A DNA stretch of 64,000 nt from Natronorubrum tibetense GA33 (GTDB lineage: Archaea; Halobacteriota; Halobacteria; Halobacteriales; Natrialbaceae). The notes under the pieces are model-generated. The model did not search any database. It was not told the DNA's origin and was given only the letters and a program-made list of their open reading frames with translations. Positions 27,202 through 35,051 of this stretch are shown piece by piece. The first letter of the stretch is position 1. The number at the start of each line of letters is the position of its first letter. The position numbers and the translations under genes were made by a program. Where the stretch lies: positions 1-64,000 of the forward strand of contig NZ_KB913018.1 in the NCBI RefSeq assembly GCF_000383975.1. Reading direction: 5' to 3'.

Positions 27202-27490
27202 TTGTGCCACACACTATGGTCATCTCATGAAAAATATCTTTCAAAAACGGTAGAAAATCCAGCAGTGCAATAGAACGGTGGACTGTCACACTATGCTGTC
27301 CGCTCAACTCCCGCCTGTTCGCTCCTCGGTTCCGACGGAGCGTCGGAACACTCGTCACTCACGGGAAGACGGGGGTATGCGCTCGATAACTCTATCAACG
27401 GCTTCACGAATCGATCGGCCTTTATATCGTCCGGTGGACGACGTGACCGCGTCGGTCCGGCGAACCGTCCGAAAGACCGGACGGTCAGGG

Positions 27491-28219
27491 TCAGTGATAG
27501 ACCACCGGAATGGAGTCGGGTGGAACCGCGACGATCTCCGGAACGTATACGCCCGGCGGTCGAGTCGCGAGAAAGACGACGATCTCGGTGATATCGTCCG
27601 TGTCGAGGCGATCGACTTGAGCGATATCGTCGGTCATTTCGGTCGCTACCTGCCCGGGACAGACGGAACTCACCCGAATGGACGTCTCCTTCAGTTCCTT
27701 TGCCAACGTGTTCGTCATACCCTGGATACCGTGTTTCGACGCGCCGTACGCGCTCGTGCCGGCGAATCCAACCTTTCCCGTGAGCGAGCCCATATTGACG
27801 ATCGTCCCCTCCTCGCGCTCCAGCATTCCGCCGGCGAGTGCCTCCCGACTACACCGAAACGCGCCACTGAGGTTTACGTCGAGTACCGTCTCCCACTCGT
27901 CGTCGGTGAGTTCCCAGAGCGATCCCTCGGTGGACGCCCCCGCGTTGTTCACGAGGAGGTCTACCTGCTCGAACGCTCCTCGAGTGCGGTCGAACAGTGC
28001 CGTCACGTCGCCAGTCGAGGTCACGTCGGTCGGGACCGCAATCGCCTCGCTCCCGCGGTCGCGGATCGTTTCGGCCACCCGCGTAATCTCGTCCTCGCTC
28101 CGAGCGGCAAGAGCGACGTTCATCCCCTCATCGGCGAGTCCGAGGGCGATGTTCCGGCCGATTCCGCGACCGGCGCCCGTGACGACCGCCGTCTTTCCGT
28201 CGAGATCCATGCTGGTCAT
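27491..28219 (-). CDS. Short-chain dehydrogenase/reductase
   Basis: A 242-residue SDR with TAVVTGAGRGIGRNIA (residues ~9-24), LLVNNAG, NMGSLTGKVG with the catalytic serine, and the YGASK catalytic motif. The C-terminal segment PGVYVPEIVAVPPDSIPVVYH is longer than in most SDRs and contains no GG-x-LDGG end. Arg in AARSEDE after beta 2 suggests NADP(H) use, as in FabG-type reductases. Its ATG overlaps the ligase stop at 28216-28219 by four bases, so the two genes form an operon. Confidence 0.87.
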   Translation of the reverse strand: MTSMDLDGKTAVVTGAGRGIGRNIALGLADEGMNVALAARSEDEITRVAETIRDRGSEAIAVPTDVTSTGDVTALFDRTRGAFEQVDLLVNNAGASTEGSLWELTDDEWETVLDVNLSGAFRCSREALAGGMLEREEGTIVNMGSLTGKVGFAGTSAYGASKHGIQGMTNTLAKELKETSIRVSSVCPGQVATEMTDDIAQVDRLDTDDITEIVVFLATRPPGVYVPEIVAVPPDSIPVVYH

Positions 28220-29454
28220 CGGTCATCGATAACGACCCCATCGGCTGTCGCCTCGAACTCGGGCTCGATACTGAGTTCGTCCATCGAGATGTTCAGGATT
28301 GAGCGGACCTCGCCGGCGAACGCCTCCCGATCGACCGAATCCGGATCGCCCGCGACCGTCAGCGCAACGTGATCCGTCGTCCCCTTCGGACGAGTCAGTC
28401 GAATCTCGAGATTCTCGTGGTCGAGCTCGTCGACGCCCGCCACGTACATCGTTAGTTCGTCGGGATACAGTTTTACCCCTTTCACCTTCTTCATGCTGTC
28501 GACACGACCGAACACACCCTGGGGGAGGACGTAGTCGCCGTACTCCGACTCGCGTTTCTCGAGGATCGTGAGGTCACCGGTCCGGTATCTGAGGACGGGA
28601 GTCGAATCGGGGGAGAGCGTCGTGAGCACGAGCTCACCCTTCTCGCCGCGCTCGAGCAGCTCCCCCGTTTCCGGGTCGACGACTTCGGGGAACACGCGAT
28701 CGGTAAACACGTGCATGCCAGCCTCCTCCCGCGACTCGAAGCCGACAAACCCGACCTCGCTCAGCCCGTAGTTATCGACGACGGTCACGTCTCCGCCGTA
28801 GGCCTCGCGTACCTCCTCGCGATAGCCCTCGATCGCGGTAAACGGCTCACCGCCGCCGATGACGATATCGACCCCGTCGAGGGTTTCGTCCGCAGTAGTG
28901 GCGAGCTCCTGTGCAAAACTCGGGAATCCGCTCACGACCGTTACGTCGTAGTCGCGAATGATCTGGACCTGTTCTTCCGCGTTCCCCGGTCCCATCGGAA
29001 TGTGAGTTGCGCCGATCGTCTCGGCGGCACCGGCGATCGACCAGCCGAACGGGTACGGCATCATCCCGGCAGTGTTCAGCACCACGTCGTCCTCGGTGAC
29101 GCCGACCAAGCGGTACGCCTCCGCGAGGCGCTCCTCGTCTCGCCGAATGTCGTCCTCGGTGGCGGGAACCGGCATTCGATGGTCCATGTATGGACTGGGC
29201 GTGAGATTACACCGGACCACGTCGTCCGGATCCACCAGGCTCCCGAAGGGGGGGTTCGACTTGACATCGTCGGCCTGGTCGCCGGCGTCCATCGTCGGCA
29301 GTTCGCGGAACTGGTCGATCGAGTCGATATCGCTCGGTTCGAGCTCTGCCTTCTCGAAGGCTGTACGATAGAGATCGTACTCGTAGAGCCGTTCGGCCGC
29401 CTCTCGGAGCTTTGTGACTACCTCGTCGGTCTCATCGAGCGTCGCACGTGTCAT
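28216..29454 (-). CDS. Phenylacetate-CoA-ligase-like adenylate-forming enzyme 2
   Basis: A 412-residue PaaK-like ligase. It has the N-terminal PaaK helix LREAAERLYEYDLYRTAFEKAELEPSD, the hinge-side region VVDNYGLSEVGFVGF, and the C-terminal GRVDSMKKVKGVKLYPDEL, all typical of PaaK. The usual Ser/Thr/Gly P-loop is replaced by CNLTPSPYMDHRMPV, so ATP binding may differ. ATG 29454 is preferred; the frame is open upstream only through the IS6 relic. It is translationally coupled to the SDR at 27491. Substrate unknown. Confidence 0.8.
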   Translation of the reverse strand: MTRATLDETDEVVTKLREAAERLYEYDLYRTAFEKAELEPSDIDSIDQFRELPTMDAGDQADDVKSNPPFGSLVDPDDVVRCNLTPSPYMDHRMPVPATEDDIRRDEERLAEAYRLVGVTEDDVVLNTAGMMPYPFGWSIAGAAETIGATHIPMGPGNAEEQVQIIRDYDVTVVSGFPSFAQELATTADETLDGVDIVIGGGEPFTAIEGYREEVREAYGGDVTVVDNYGLSEVGFVGFESREEAGMHVFTDRVFPEVVDPETGELLERGEKGELVLTTLSPDSTPVLRYRTGDLTILEKRESEYGDYVLPQGVFGRVDSMKKVKGVKLYPDELTMYVAGVDELDHENLEIRLTRPKGTTDHVALTVAGDPDSVDREAFAGEVRSILNISMDELSIEPEFEATADGVVIDDR

Positions 29455-29512
29455 AGCAAGCAAGCAATTGACACACCTGTAGAAAAGCTTTGCCCAGCCA
29501 CAGGGGTCGTGT

Positions 29513-30181
29513 TTAGTTTGTAGCATTGTGCCAGACGGCGAAGGCTTGGAGCCACGATTCTGCTGTCGACGGTTGTGCGTGGCTGAAACAGTTTGAGAAT
29601 GAAGAGGTACGGCGCTTTATCTCACAAAAGACACGTTCAACACTGTTCCGACCTCCATGTTTTTCGTATCGAAATCGGAGCCCAGATCAGCGGAGTGCAG
29701 TCTGAAGATGTTTTGTTCCATCAACGAGAAACATAGCATCGTCGAGGTCATGTTTCTCAGTGAGTTCCTGCAGGAACTGTTCTGTCAGAGCGGTCGTAGT
29801 CGTCGAATACAGCCGTGTATGGAGTATCTTGTTAGTTTCTGGATCGACAGCAGTGTACAGCCAATAGCGGTGTTCGTCAAGTTGAATCACCGTTTCGTCA
29901 AGCGCGATGTGATTCGGATCCTCGTCAACTGCCGGCTGTAGATCGCATTTGTTAACCCAATCGTGGACTGCCTTTCGACTGCGCTCGACACCGAACTTTT
30001 CTAATTTTCGAACAGTGTTCGAAAGCGAGAGACCAGCAAGGTGGAGTCGAATACCAAGTTCCATCAGCTGACGCGGTGTCCGCTCTCGCTCCACAAAACT
30101 CAAATCAATCCAGTCGCTACACCAGCTGAGGCGGTCGATTTTGGCATGGATACCATAAAATCGCACCGCCTCACTTTTCAC
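29513..30181 (-). pseudogene. IS6-family transposase with one frameshift
   Basis: The first 164 residues (30181-29687) are well preserved: FVERERTPRQLMELGIRL, RSRKAVHDWVNKC, HIALDETVIQL (first catalytic Asp), YWLYTAVDPETN and DAMFLVDG (second Asp). A frameshift near 29687 follows, and the rest (RFRYEKHGGRNSVERVF with the catalytic Glu, to WLQAFAVWHNATN) is in another frame to TAA 29513. Only one lesion is visible, so this copy is younger than the one at 7340. It ends about 60 bases from the ligase start and may have altered that promoter. Confidence 0.82.
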
Positions 30182-30306
30182 GCTTAACGAAACAGCGCCG
30201 CCACAGAAGGTAGATAGTCCGGAGCAGAACGGGCGAGGTTGTACCGGAACTGACGTACAGCGGCCCTACGAGAGGACCGGTCGAGCGATCGCGGTCTGCC
30301 CAACAA

Positions 30307-31893
30307 TCACTTCACGGCAACGATTTCGTCGATTGTGATGGCGTGTATCGTCGCATCGAATGCTGCAGTGACGGCAGCCCGCTTCACTGCCAACGAATCG
30401 ATCACGCCAGCGTCGACGACAGAGTCCACGCGAGCGGGGCCATCCGACGGGTCCACCACTCCGGCTGCCTCCTCAGGAACGCGAGCCCGAACTGTCGTCA
30501 CCGCGTCCAGATCGTCTAGCCCGACGTTTGTTGCTAACGTCCGAACTACCGTCTCAAAAGTGTCGGCGATGGTTTCCAGAATTATCGCTTCCCGCCCTGC
30601 GGTCTCCGCGCCAGCCCAGCGAAGCGAGCGTGCGATGTGCATTTCACTACATCCGCCACCGGGAACGGTGGCGGGTTCCCGGACCGCAGCGGCGGTCGCT
30701 CCGATCGCAGCTTCGAGCCCTCGCTCGATCTCCTCGGCGCTCGTCCACGTTCCTCCGCGAGTGAGAACGGTAGTGGCCGCTGTGGATTCACACTCCCCGA
30801 TGAGTGTGTACGACAGCGGACCGAACGTCAACTCCTCTACCTGACCCGCGTATCCGATATCAGTGGGACTAATATCTTGTACATCGCCGACGACGCTCGC
30901 GCCCGTCGCTGCGGCTACGCTCTCGAGTATGTTCTCCGGTTTAGCCCGGCGAACGGTGAGGATTCCCTCGCGGAGGAGGGCTGTGGAAACGCGCTCATCG
31001 ATGCCCTTTCGAGTGACGAGCACATCGACGCCGGCTTCGCGTAGCGGCCGGACGAATCGGTCGTGAACCGCATCTTCAGCACGGTGGAACGCGTTCAGTT
31101 GCTCGGGTGAAGAAGGAGCCGCCCGTCGCTGTGTCTCCGCTTCTCCTCTGGTCGTTTCGATGTAGAACTTCTGGTCGACGGTCGCCACGCGAGCGTCCCG
31201 GATCGATGTCCGATCCCGGTTGAGGAGCTCTTTCTGGACGAGGATCCCGTCAAACCGTTGAGTCTGTGCCCGCGAGGAACCGGTCCGTGCGATCACGTGC
31301 GCGCGGTCAGTATCAAGCAGTAGGCCACCCGCCTCCGTGGGCCGAGCGTCTCGCGCTAGGGCTGTCAACACCTCGGTTATGAGCGGGCCAAACGCTGCCC
31401 CGTCGATGAGCTTCGTTCGCGCCTGCGATTGGGCGAGCGCGCGCATATGCGAGTCGGTCGGATCCGGTTCGATTGGGAAGGCAGCGTCCTCGAGCGTTTG
31501 TACGGCGATCGCTCGTGCCTGCTCTAGCCCGTTTCGAACGATCTGTGGATGGATTCCCGTCTCGATCGTCGTCTCGAGGCAGTCGGTCAGTAGCCGAGCG
31601 GTGAGCAAGACACTCGTGACGACCCCATCATCGTAGTGGGACGATTGAGTGTTGCCGACACCGTAGAGGAGTCGACCGACGGGGTGATCGACCTCGATGG
31701 TCCGAAGGACGCGGCTGCAGTCACGAGTGACGATCGACTCACCCTCCTCTGGGATGACGAGTTTGTACATCCCTTGCGGTCCGAGCATGGTCTCGGTCAG
31801 GTCGACGAACGACCTGGCCGCCGTTCGAAAGTTATCGTGTACCGCCGCTTCCGAGAGGAGACTCTTGGTCGTCGGTGACCGCTCTATAGGCAT
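30307..31893 (-). CDS. Divergent group II chaperonin (thermosome-like)
   Basis: A 528-residue TCP-1/Cpn60 protein. The order of features is that of thermosome subunits: ETMLGPQGMYKLVI (equatorial, about residue 34), SHYDDGVVTSVLLTARLL (about 84), apical-domain segments such as GVDVLVTRKGI, VPGGGCSEMHIARSLRWAG (about 395) and the C-terminal IHAITIDEIVAV. Nucleotide loops deviate: the canonical NDGATIL reads RDCSRVL, and GDGTTT reads DDGVVTS. The usual glycine-methionine tail is absent. It may be an ATPase-weak paralogue, a mixed-ring subunit, or a specialised holder of one client. A TATA-like ATTAATACC lies about 25 bases upstream of ATG 31893. Confidence 0.85.
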   Translation of the reverse strand: MPIERSPTTKSLLSEAAVHDNFRTAARSFVDLTETMLGPQGMYKLVIPEEGESIVTRDCSRVLRTIEVDHPVGRLLYGVGNTQSSHYDDGVVTSVLLTARLLTDCLETTIETGIHPQIVRNGLEQARAIAVQTLEDAAFPIEPDPTDSHMRALAQSQARTKLIDGAAFGPLITEVLTALARDARPTEAGGLLLDTDRAHVIARTGSSRAQTQRFDGILVQKELLNRDRTSIRDARVATVDQKFYIETTRGEAETQRRAAPSSPEQLNAFHRAEDAVHDRFVRPLREAGVDVLVTRKGIDERVSTALLREGILTVRRAKPENILESVAAATGASVVGDVQDISPTDIGYAGQVEELTFGPLSYTLIGECESTAATTVLTRGGTWTSAEEIERGLEAAIGATAAAVREPATVPGGGCSEMHIARSLRWAGAETAGREAIILETIADTFETVVRTLATNVGLDDLDAVTTVRARVPEEAAGVVDPSDGPARVDSVVDAGVIDSLAVKRAAVTAAFDATIHAITIDEIVAVK

Positions 31894-31921
31894 AGTGTCA
31901 GGGGGCGATCAACGGTATTAA

Positions 31922-32347
31922 TGCTTGGGATCGCCTCGACCGTGGCGGCTGATAATACGGTGGTGCTGCTGACGAAGGAGACAGGAATCGAGTAGGAGAC
32001 GCTCAGCGTTAGGCCCATCTCTCGATGAGAACGCTGTCCGCTCAGCAAACCACCGAAGTGGTGATAGTCCGAGAAAAATGGCGGTGGAGAACCGATCTGA
32101 AGCGGTTCCCGATCGGGAATCTGTCTGCAATCGTGTATTACAGCCGTGCTACACCTGATAGAGTCTAAACTTCTAAACCTCGAAAATTTCTTATAGCGCT
32201 ATATGATTTATTGATTGGCTAAACACAGATTACATGGGCTGAAGGGCGGCAAATCAAGAAATACGTGGGTACTATCGAATACGCTTGATTAGGTGAATAA
32301 TCAAGTGTAGTTTTATGATGGTCGCCTCCCTCTATCAATCACGACCG
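31922..32347. other. Intergenic region upstream of integrase
   Basis: About 425 bases without a gene. AT-rich stretches at 32160-32230 suggest promoters or integration-related DNA. It contains the inverted repeat at 32284-32305. A tRNA or clear att duplication was not found. Confidence 0.5.
32284..32305. promoter_or_regulatory. Inverted repeat upstream of the integrase
   Basis: CTTGATTA-GGTGAA-TAATCAAG is a perfect 8-base inverted repeat, 84 bases upstream of the integrase. A further ATCAAG half occurs near 32254. It may be an integrase or regulator binding site; this is inference. Confidence 0.5.
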
Positions 32348-32392
32348 ATGGAATCTAGCCAGATCCGGGCTCCCGAGGGTGATCACGCGTGA
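32348..32392 (+). CDS. Possible 14-codon leader peptide of the integrase
   Basis: ATG 32348 opens a short frame, MESSQIRAPEGDHA, ending TGA 32390-32392, which overlaps the GTG start of the integrase (GTGA). The coupling could let ribosomes terminate and restart, limiting integrase synthesis. A chance frame is equally possible. Confidence 0.3.
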   Translation: MESSQIRAPEGDHA

Positions 32393-33528
32393 CCATTGAA
32401 TCAACGGCTGTTGGGGCGCCGCTCGAGGAGTTCCTTCGATCGAAGTCCAAGGGCGGCGAGGGAAGCGGGAACTACCGACGGAACCTCGAGCGCTGCGTCG
32501 AGGACTTCCTTGCATGGCTCGAGGCGGATTCGCAGTCCGGAACGACGTTCGACGAGATCGACGTACGAACGTTCCGCCGGTACGCGCGCGAACTCACAAC
32601 CCGAGACCTCACGCCCGGAACGATTCGAACCTACTACGCTCAGGTGAGCGCCTACATTGGATGGTGCGTTCGAGAAGGACTTCTCGAGGTGAATTACGCG
32701 CAGCGAAACGTCGCGAAGGAGCCACTGCCAGAGAACAACGGACGACGATCGGGGGATCAACAGGCCTGGACCGACAAACACCGGCTACAGATCACTCGTT
32801 ACGTCGACGAACAAGCTCACGACGCAGCAGATAAGAAGGGATTTGGCGCGATCAAAGAGTTCCGCGATCGAGCTCTTGTCTATGTCCTCTGCTACTCGGG
32901 GGTGCGGGGCGGAGAAATCTTTGCGGACCCAAAGGATGATCGGCGAAACGGGCTTCGCTGGAGCGATGTTTCCCTCGAGGATCAGAAGATGACCGTCCTT
33001 GCGAAGAAGCAGGATTGGTCCGATCGATCGTTGACGAAACAGGCTGTAAATCCTATGCTACGATACAGACATATACTCGATCCGGCTAGTGACGACTGGC
33101 CAGTGTTTCCAACGTTTCACCTTCCCTCGCTCTACGAGACGCTTCGAACTGGGTTACGAGATGTTTACGGCTGGTCGACCGACGATATCGAAACGTTCGT
33201 CGACGAACTCACCGGGCAGACCGAAGTGTTCGAAGCCCTGCGCGAATATGACCTCTCACCGACCTCGATCAATACAGACGGTGCTCGGAGGATCATGCGC
33301 CGACTCTGCGAGGGAGCCGATCTCGACCTCGAGGGGAAGCACGGCTATCTCGCTCCTCACGGAGGACGCCGTGGCGCTGGAGAGGTGATGGTTCGTCAGC
33401 GCGGATTCACCGCTGCTGCTCGTCTCTTAGATAACAGTGAGGAAGTTGTTCGCAAGTCATATTCACACATCGAAGCGAAAGAGATGGCCGAAGATGCGGG
33501 AAACGCCTTCTCCGAACACGACCAGTGA
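32389..33528 (+). CDS. Tyrosine recombinase / integrase
   Basis: A 379-residue integrase. The N-terminal SAM-like DNA-binding domain covers about residues 10-105 (NYRRNLERCVEDFLAWLE, FRRYARELTTRDLTPGTI). The catalytic domain shows the first Arg in CYSGVRGGEIF (about 178), the second Arg in the box APHGGRRGAGEVMV (about 324, reading HGGR rather than HxLR) and the nucleophile Tyr in EEVVRKSYSHIEAKEM (about 363). Such enzymes integrate and excise plasmid- or virus-like elements. It starts at GTG 32389 because of the overlapping leader; no ATG fits. It marks one side of the accessory region containing the giant gene. Its att sites were not found. Confidence 0.88.
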   Translation: MTIESTAVGAPLEEFLRSKSKGGEGSGNYRRNLERCVEDFLAWLEADSQSGTTFDEIDVRTFRRYARELTTRDLTPGTIRTYYAQVSAYIGWCVREGLLEVNYAQRNVAKEPLPENNGRRSGDQQAWTDKHRLQITRYVDEQAHDAADKKGFGAIKEFRDRALVYVLCYSGVRGGEIFADPKDDRRNGLRWSDVSLEDQKMTVLAKKQDWSDRSLTKQAVNPMLRYRHILDPASDDWPVFPTFHLPSLYETLRTGLRDVYGWSTDDIETFVDELTGQTEVFEALREYDLSPTSINTDGARRIMRRLCEGADLDLEGKHGYLAPHGGRRGAGEVMVRQRGFTAAARLLDNSEEVVRKSYSHIEAKEMAEDAGNAFSEHDQ

Positions 33529-33551
33529 GTTTCAGTCCCTCACAAGGTCAG

Positions 33552-34043
33552 TTAGTCACTGAGCTCAGGAGCGTAGGATCCTTGATCAGGACTAGAGTAG
33601 CTGATCTCGTTGAACTCGTCGAACACAGCGTACGTGTTATCAGAGCCTTCGATTAGGAGGTTTGTCTCGTATTCGCTTTCGTCGAGTGGTACGGTCTTAG
33701 CGGTGGCCTCGACTAGCAGTTGATGGTATCCCTCGTCAGGATCGAGGCCGAGATTGTCCTCGTCAACGTGAGACAGGTGGTAGAGGTTCATCACGGTGTA
33801 CTCTTCCATTGCTACGGACTGCCCCTCTCGAGTAGGATTCCGGTTTTTACGCCAGAGACTTGCGACGAATGTATCTCGCTGCTCGGTTAGGATCTCCCAA
33901 TCTGTGGTATCCCGTTCTTGCAGTGATTGATTCTGTTCGCGTAGTGATTGGAAGACGCACAGATCACAGGTCGTCTCACCATGATCGGTCACTATGGGCT
34001 CACCGAGCAGCGTTTTCCTTGCCTTCTCGATTTCACTGCTCAT
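33552..34043 (-). CDS. Uncharacterised acidic protein with CxxC motif
   Basis: About 163 residues from ATG 34043 (SSEIEKARKTLLG). A TCDLCVFQSLREQN segment gives one CxxC pair, not enough for a complete zinc site in the monomer. The rest is acidic and helical. I do not recognise a family. It is convergent with the integrase, 23 bases from its stop. Typical haloarchaeal composition makes a real gene likely. Confidence 0.5.
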   Translation of the reverse strand: MSSEIEKARKTLLGEPIVTDHGETTCDLCVFQSLREQNQSLQERDTTDWEILTEQRDTFVASLWRKNRNPTREGQSVAMEEYTVMNLYHLSHVDEDNLGLDPDEGYHQLLVEATAKTVPLDESEYETNLLIEGSDNTYAVFDEFNEISYSSPDQGSYAPELSD

Positions 34044-34100
34044 GCTTCGATCGACCCTCCTTTTGGGACTGCGTAGTTGGTAATCTCTGCTTCTCGTCAT

Positions 34101-34595
34101 TCGCCGCCTTTAAGAGATCGACGGCGGATCGTTCTTTCGTGGACATAATGCGTAAACCCTTGACGTCCACACCATGAGGCTGTGATCACCGTGTTTGAGC
34201 CGGTGATCGAACGCCTCTCGGAACTTTTTGCGGAGTTGTCATCCGCTCAGCCGCGGTGTCGACCAAGGGCAGTTTGGATCGGTCAGGGCTAACGTATAGT
34301 TCTTCCCCACACCCCCACGTTAGAAAGATTATATTCTGTATTATATGAAAATCATTTGTGGGTACAGTGCGTGAGGTCAGCCGGATTGTACTGGGCCCTA
34401 TTGTAACCGTCAGAGCTACTTGCTCGAAAACCGTCATAATATTGCAGTGTATAACCTCGAGCGGTGCTGTATCTCCTTCCTGTTCGCGGTTTCAGCACTC
34501 GCCCGGGAAGGCACTCTTCGACTCAGTTCCGCTAAATCAACCCACCCCCCACCATGGGAATAGTTATTTGTAAACTCCCTATCTCGAGGACAAAT
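34101..34595. other. Intergenic region, ~500 bases
   Basis: No gene identified. AT-rich stretches near 34320-34345 (ATATTCTGTATTATATG) may serve as promoters, and short G/C-rich patches occur. No repeat stands out. Confidence 0.4.
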
Positions 34596-35030
34596 ATGAA
34601 GAAAAACGCTGACCCATCAAATAATGTCCAAGCACCATGCAAGAGACACAGTCCTCATTCACCTCCCAGTAGTATCTACTCAGTTCCTCCGTCAATAGGA
34701 CTTGGTGCACTCGTCCTTCAAGGGCGTCTGAATGGATGTCTTACTCCTACCTTCGCCCATATCGATACTCTCATTGCTTTCCTCGTGGCGGGACCTCTCC
34801 TCACCGTGATCGGTTTCTTTGGTCTTGCTGAACTGATTTCTAGATTTGTCCCACACTCTCGGTATGAATACTACTTAACTAATGCTGTGAGTATCTGTTT
34901 TCGGGTTAGTTCCGTCCTGATCCTAATTGGACTATTCTTTGTCTTTTTCGTGATATTCCTTGCCCCAGATTGGATTCAAGCTTGCTCTAGGTATGGTGAC
35001 GACACGGTTTCACTCATTTCCGCTCTGTGA
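34596..35030 (+). CDS. Small membrane protein upstream of the giant gene
   Basis: About 144 residues from ATG 34596. Three hydrophobic segments can be seen: around LIAFLVAGPLLTVIGFFGLA, around NAVSICFRVSSVLILIGLFF, and VFFVIFLAP; a weaker one occurs near residues 35-50. No family is recognised. It ends 21 bases before the giant translocase-primase gene in the same direction, so co-transcription is likely, and it could be a membrane partner of the translocase. This is inference from position. Confidence 0.55.
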   Translation: MKKNADPSNNVQAPCKRHSPHSPPSSIYSVPPSIGLGALVLQGRLNGCLTPTFAHIDTLIAFLVAGPLLTVIGFFGLAELISRFVPHSRYEYYLTNAVSICFRVSSVLILIGLFFVFFVIFLAPDWIQACSRYGDDTVSLISAL

Positions 35031-35051
35031 ACTGAGGAACTATTAAAAACT

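Larger units (their letters stand above)
25430..27245 (-). mobile_element. IS200/IS605-family element with tnpA and frameshifted tnpB
   Basis: The element has a Y1 transposase and a downstream TnpB in the order and overlap typical of haloarchaeal IS605-type insertions. The presumed right end near 25440-25500 contains a small hairpin (CCGCG-TGAA-CGCGG at about 25449). The left end is upstream of 27201. I could not fix the ends to the base, since IS605 elements have no terminal inverted repeats or target duplications. The right end also probably templated a TnpB guide RNA, but tnpB is broken here. Confidence 0.75.

Noticed and set aside
29455-30260. Terminal inverted repeats of the IS6 relic
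   Set aside because: I could not find a convincing pair of terminal repeats or a target duplication, so no element boundaries are given.
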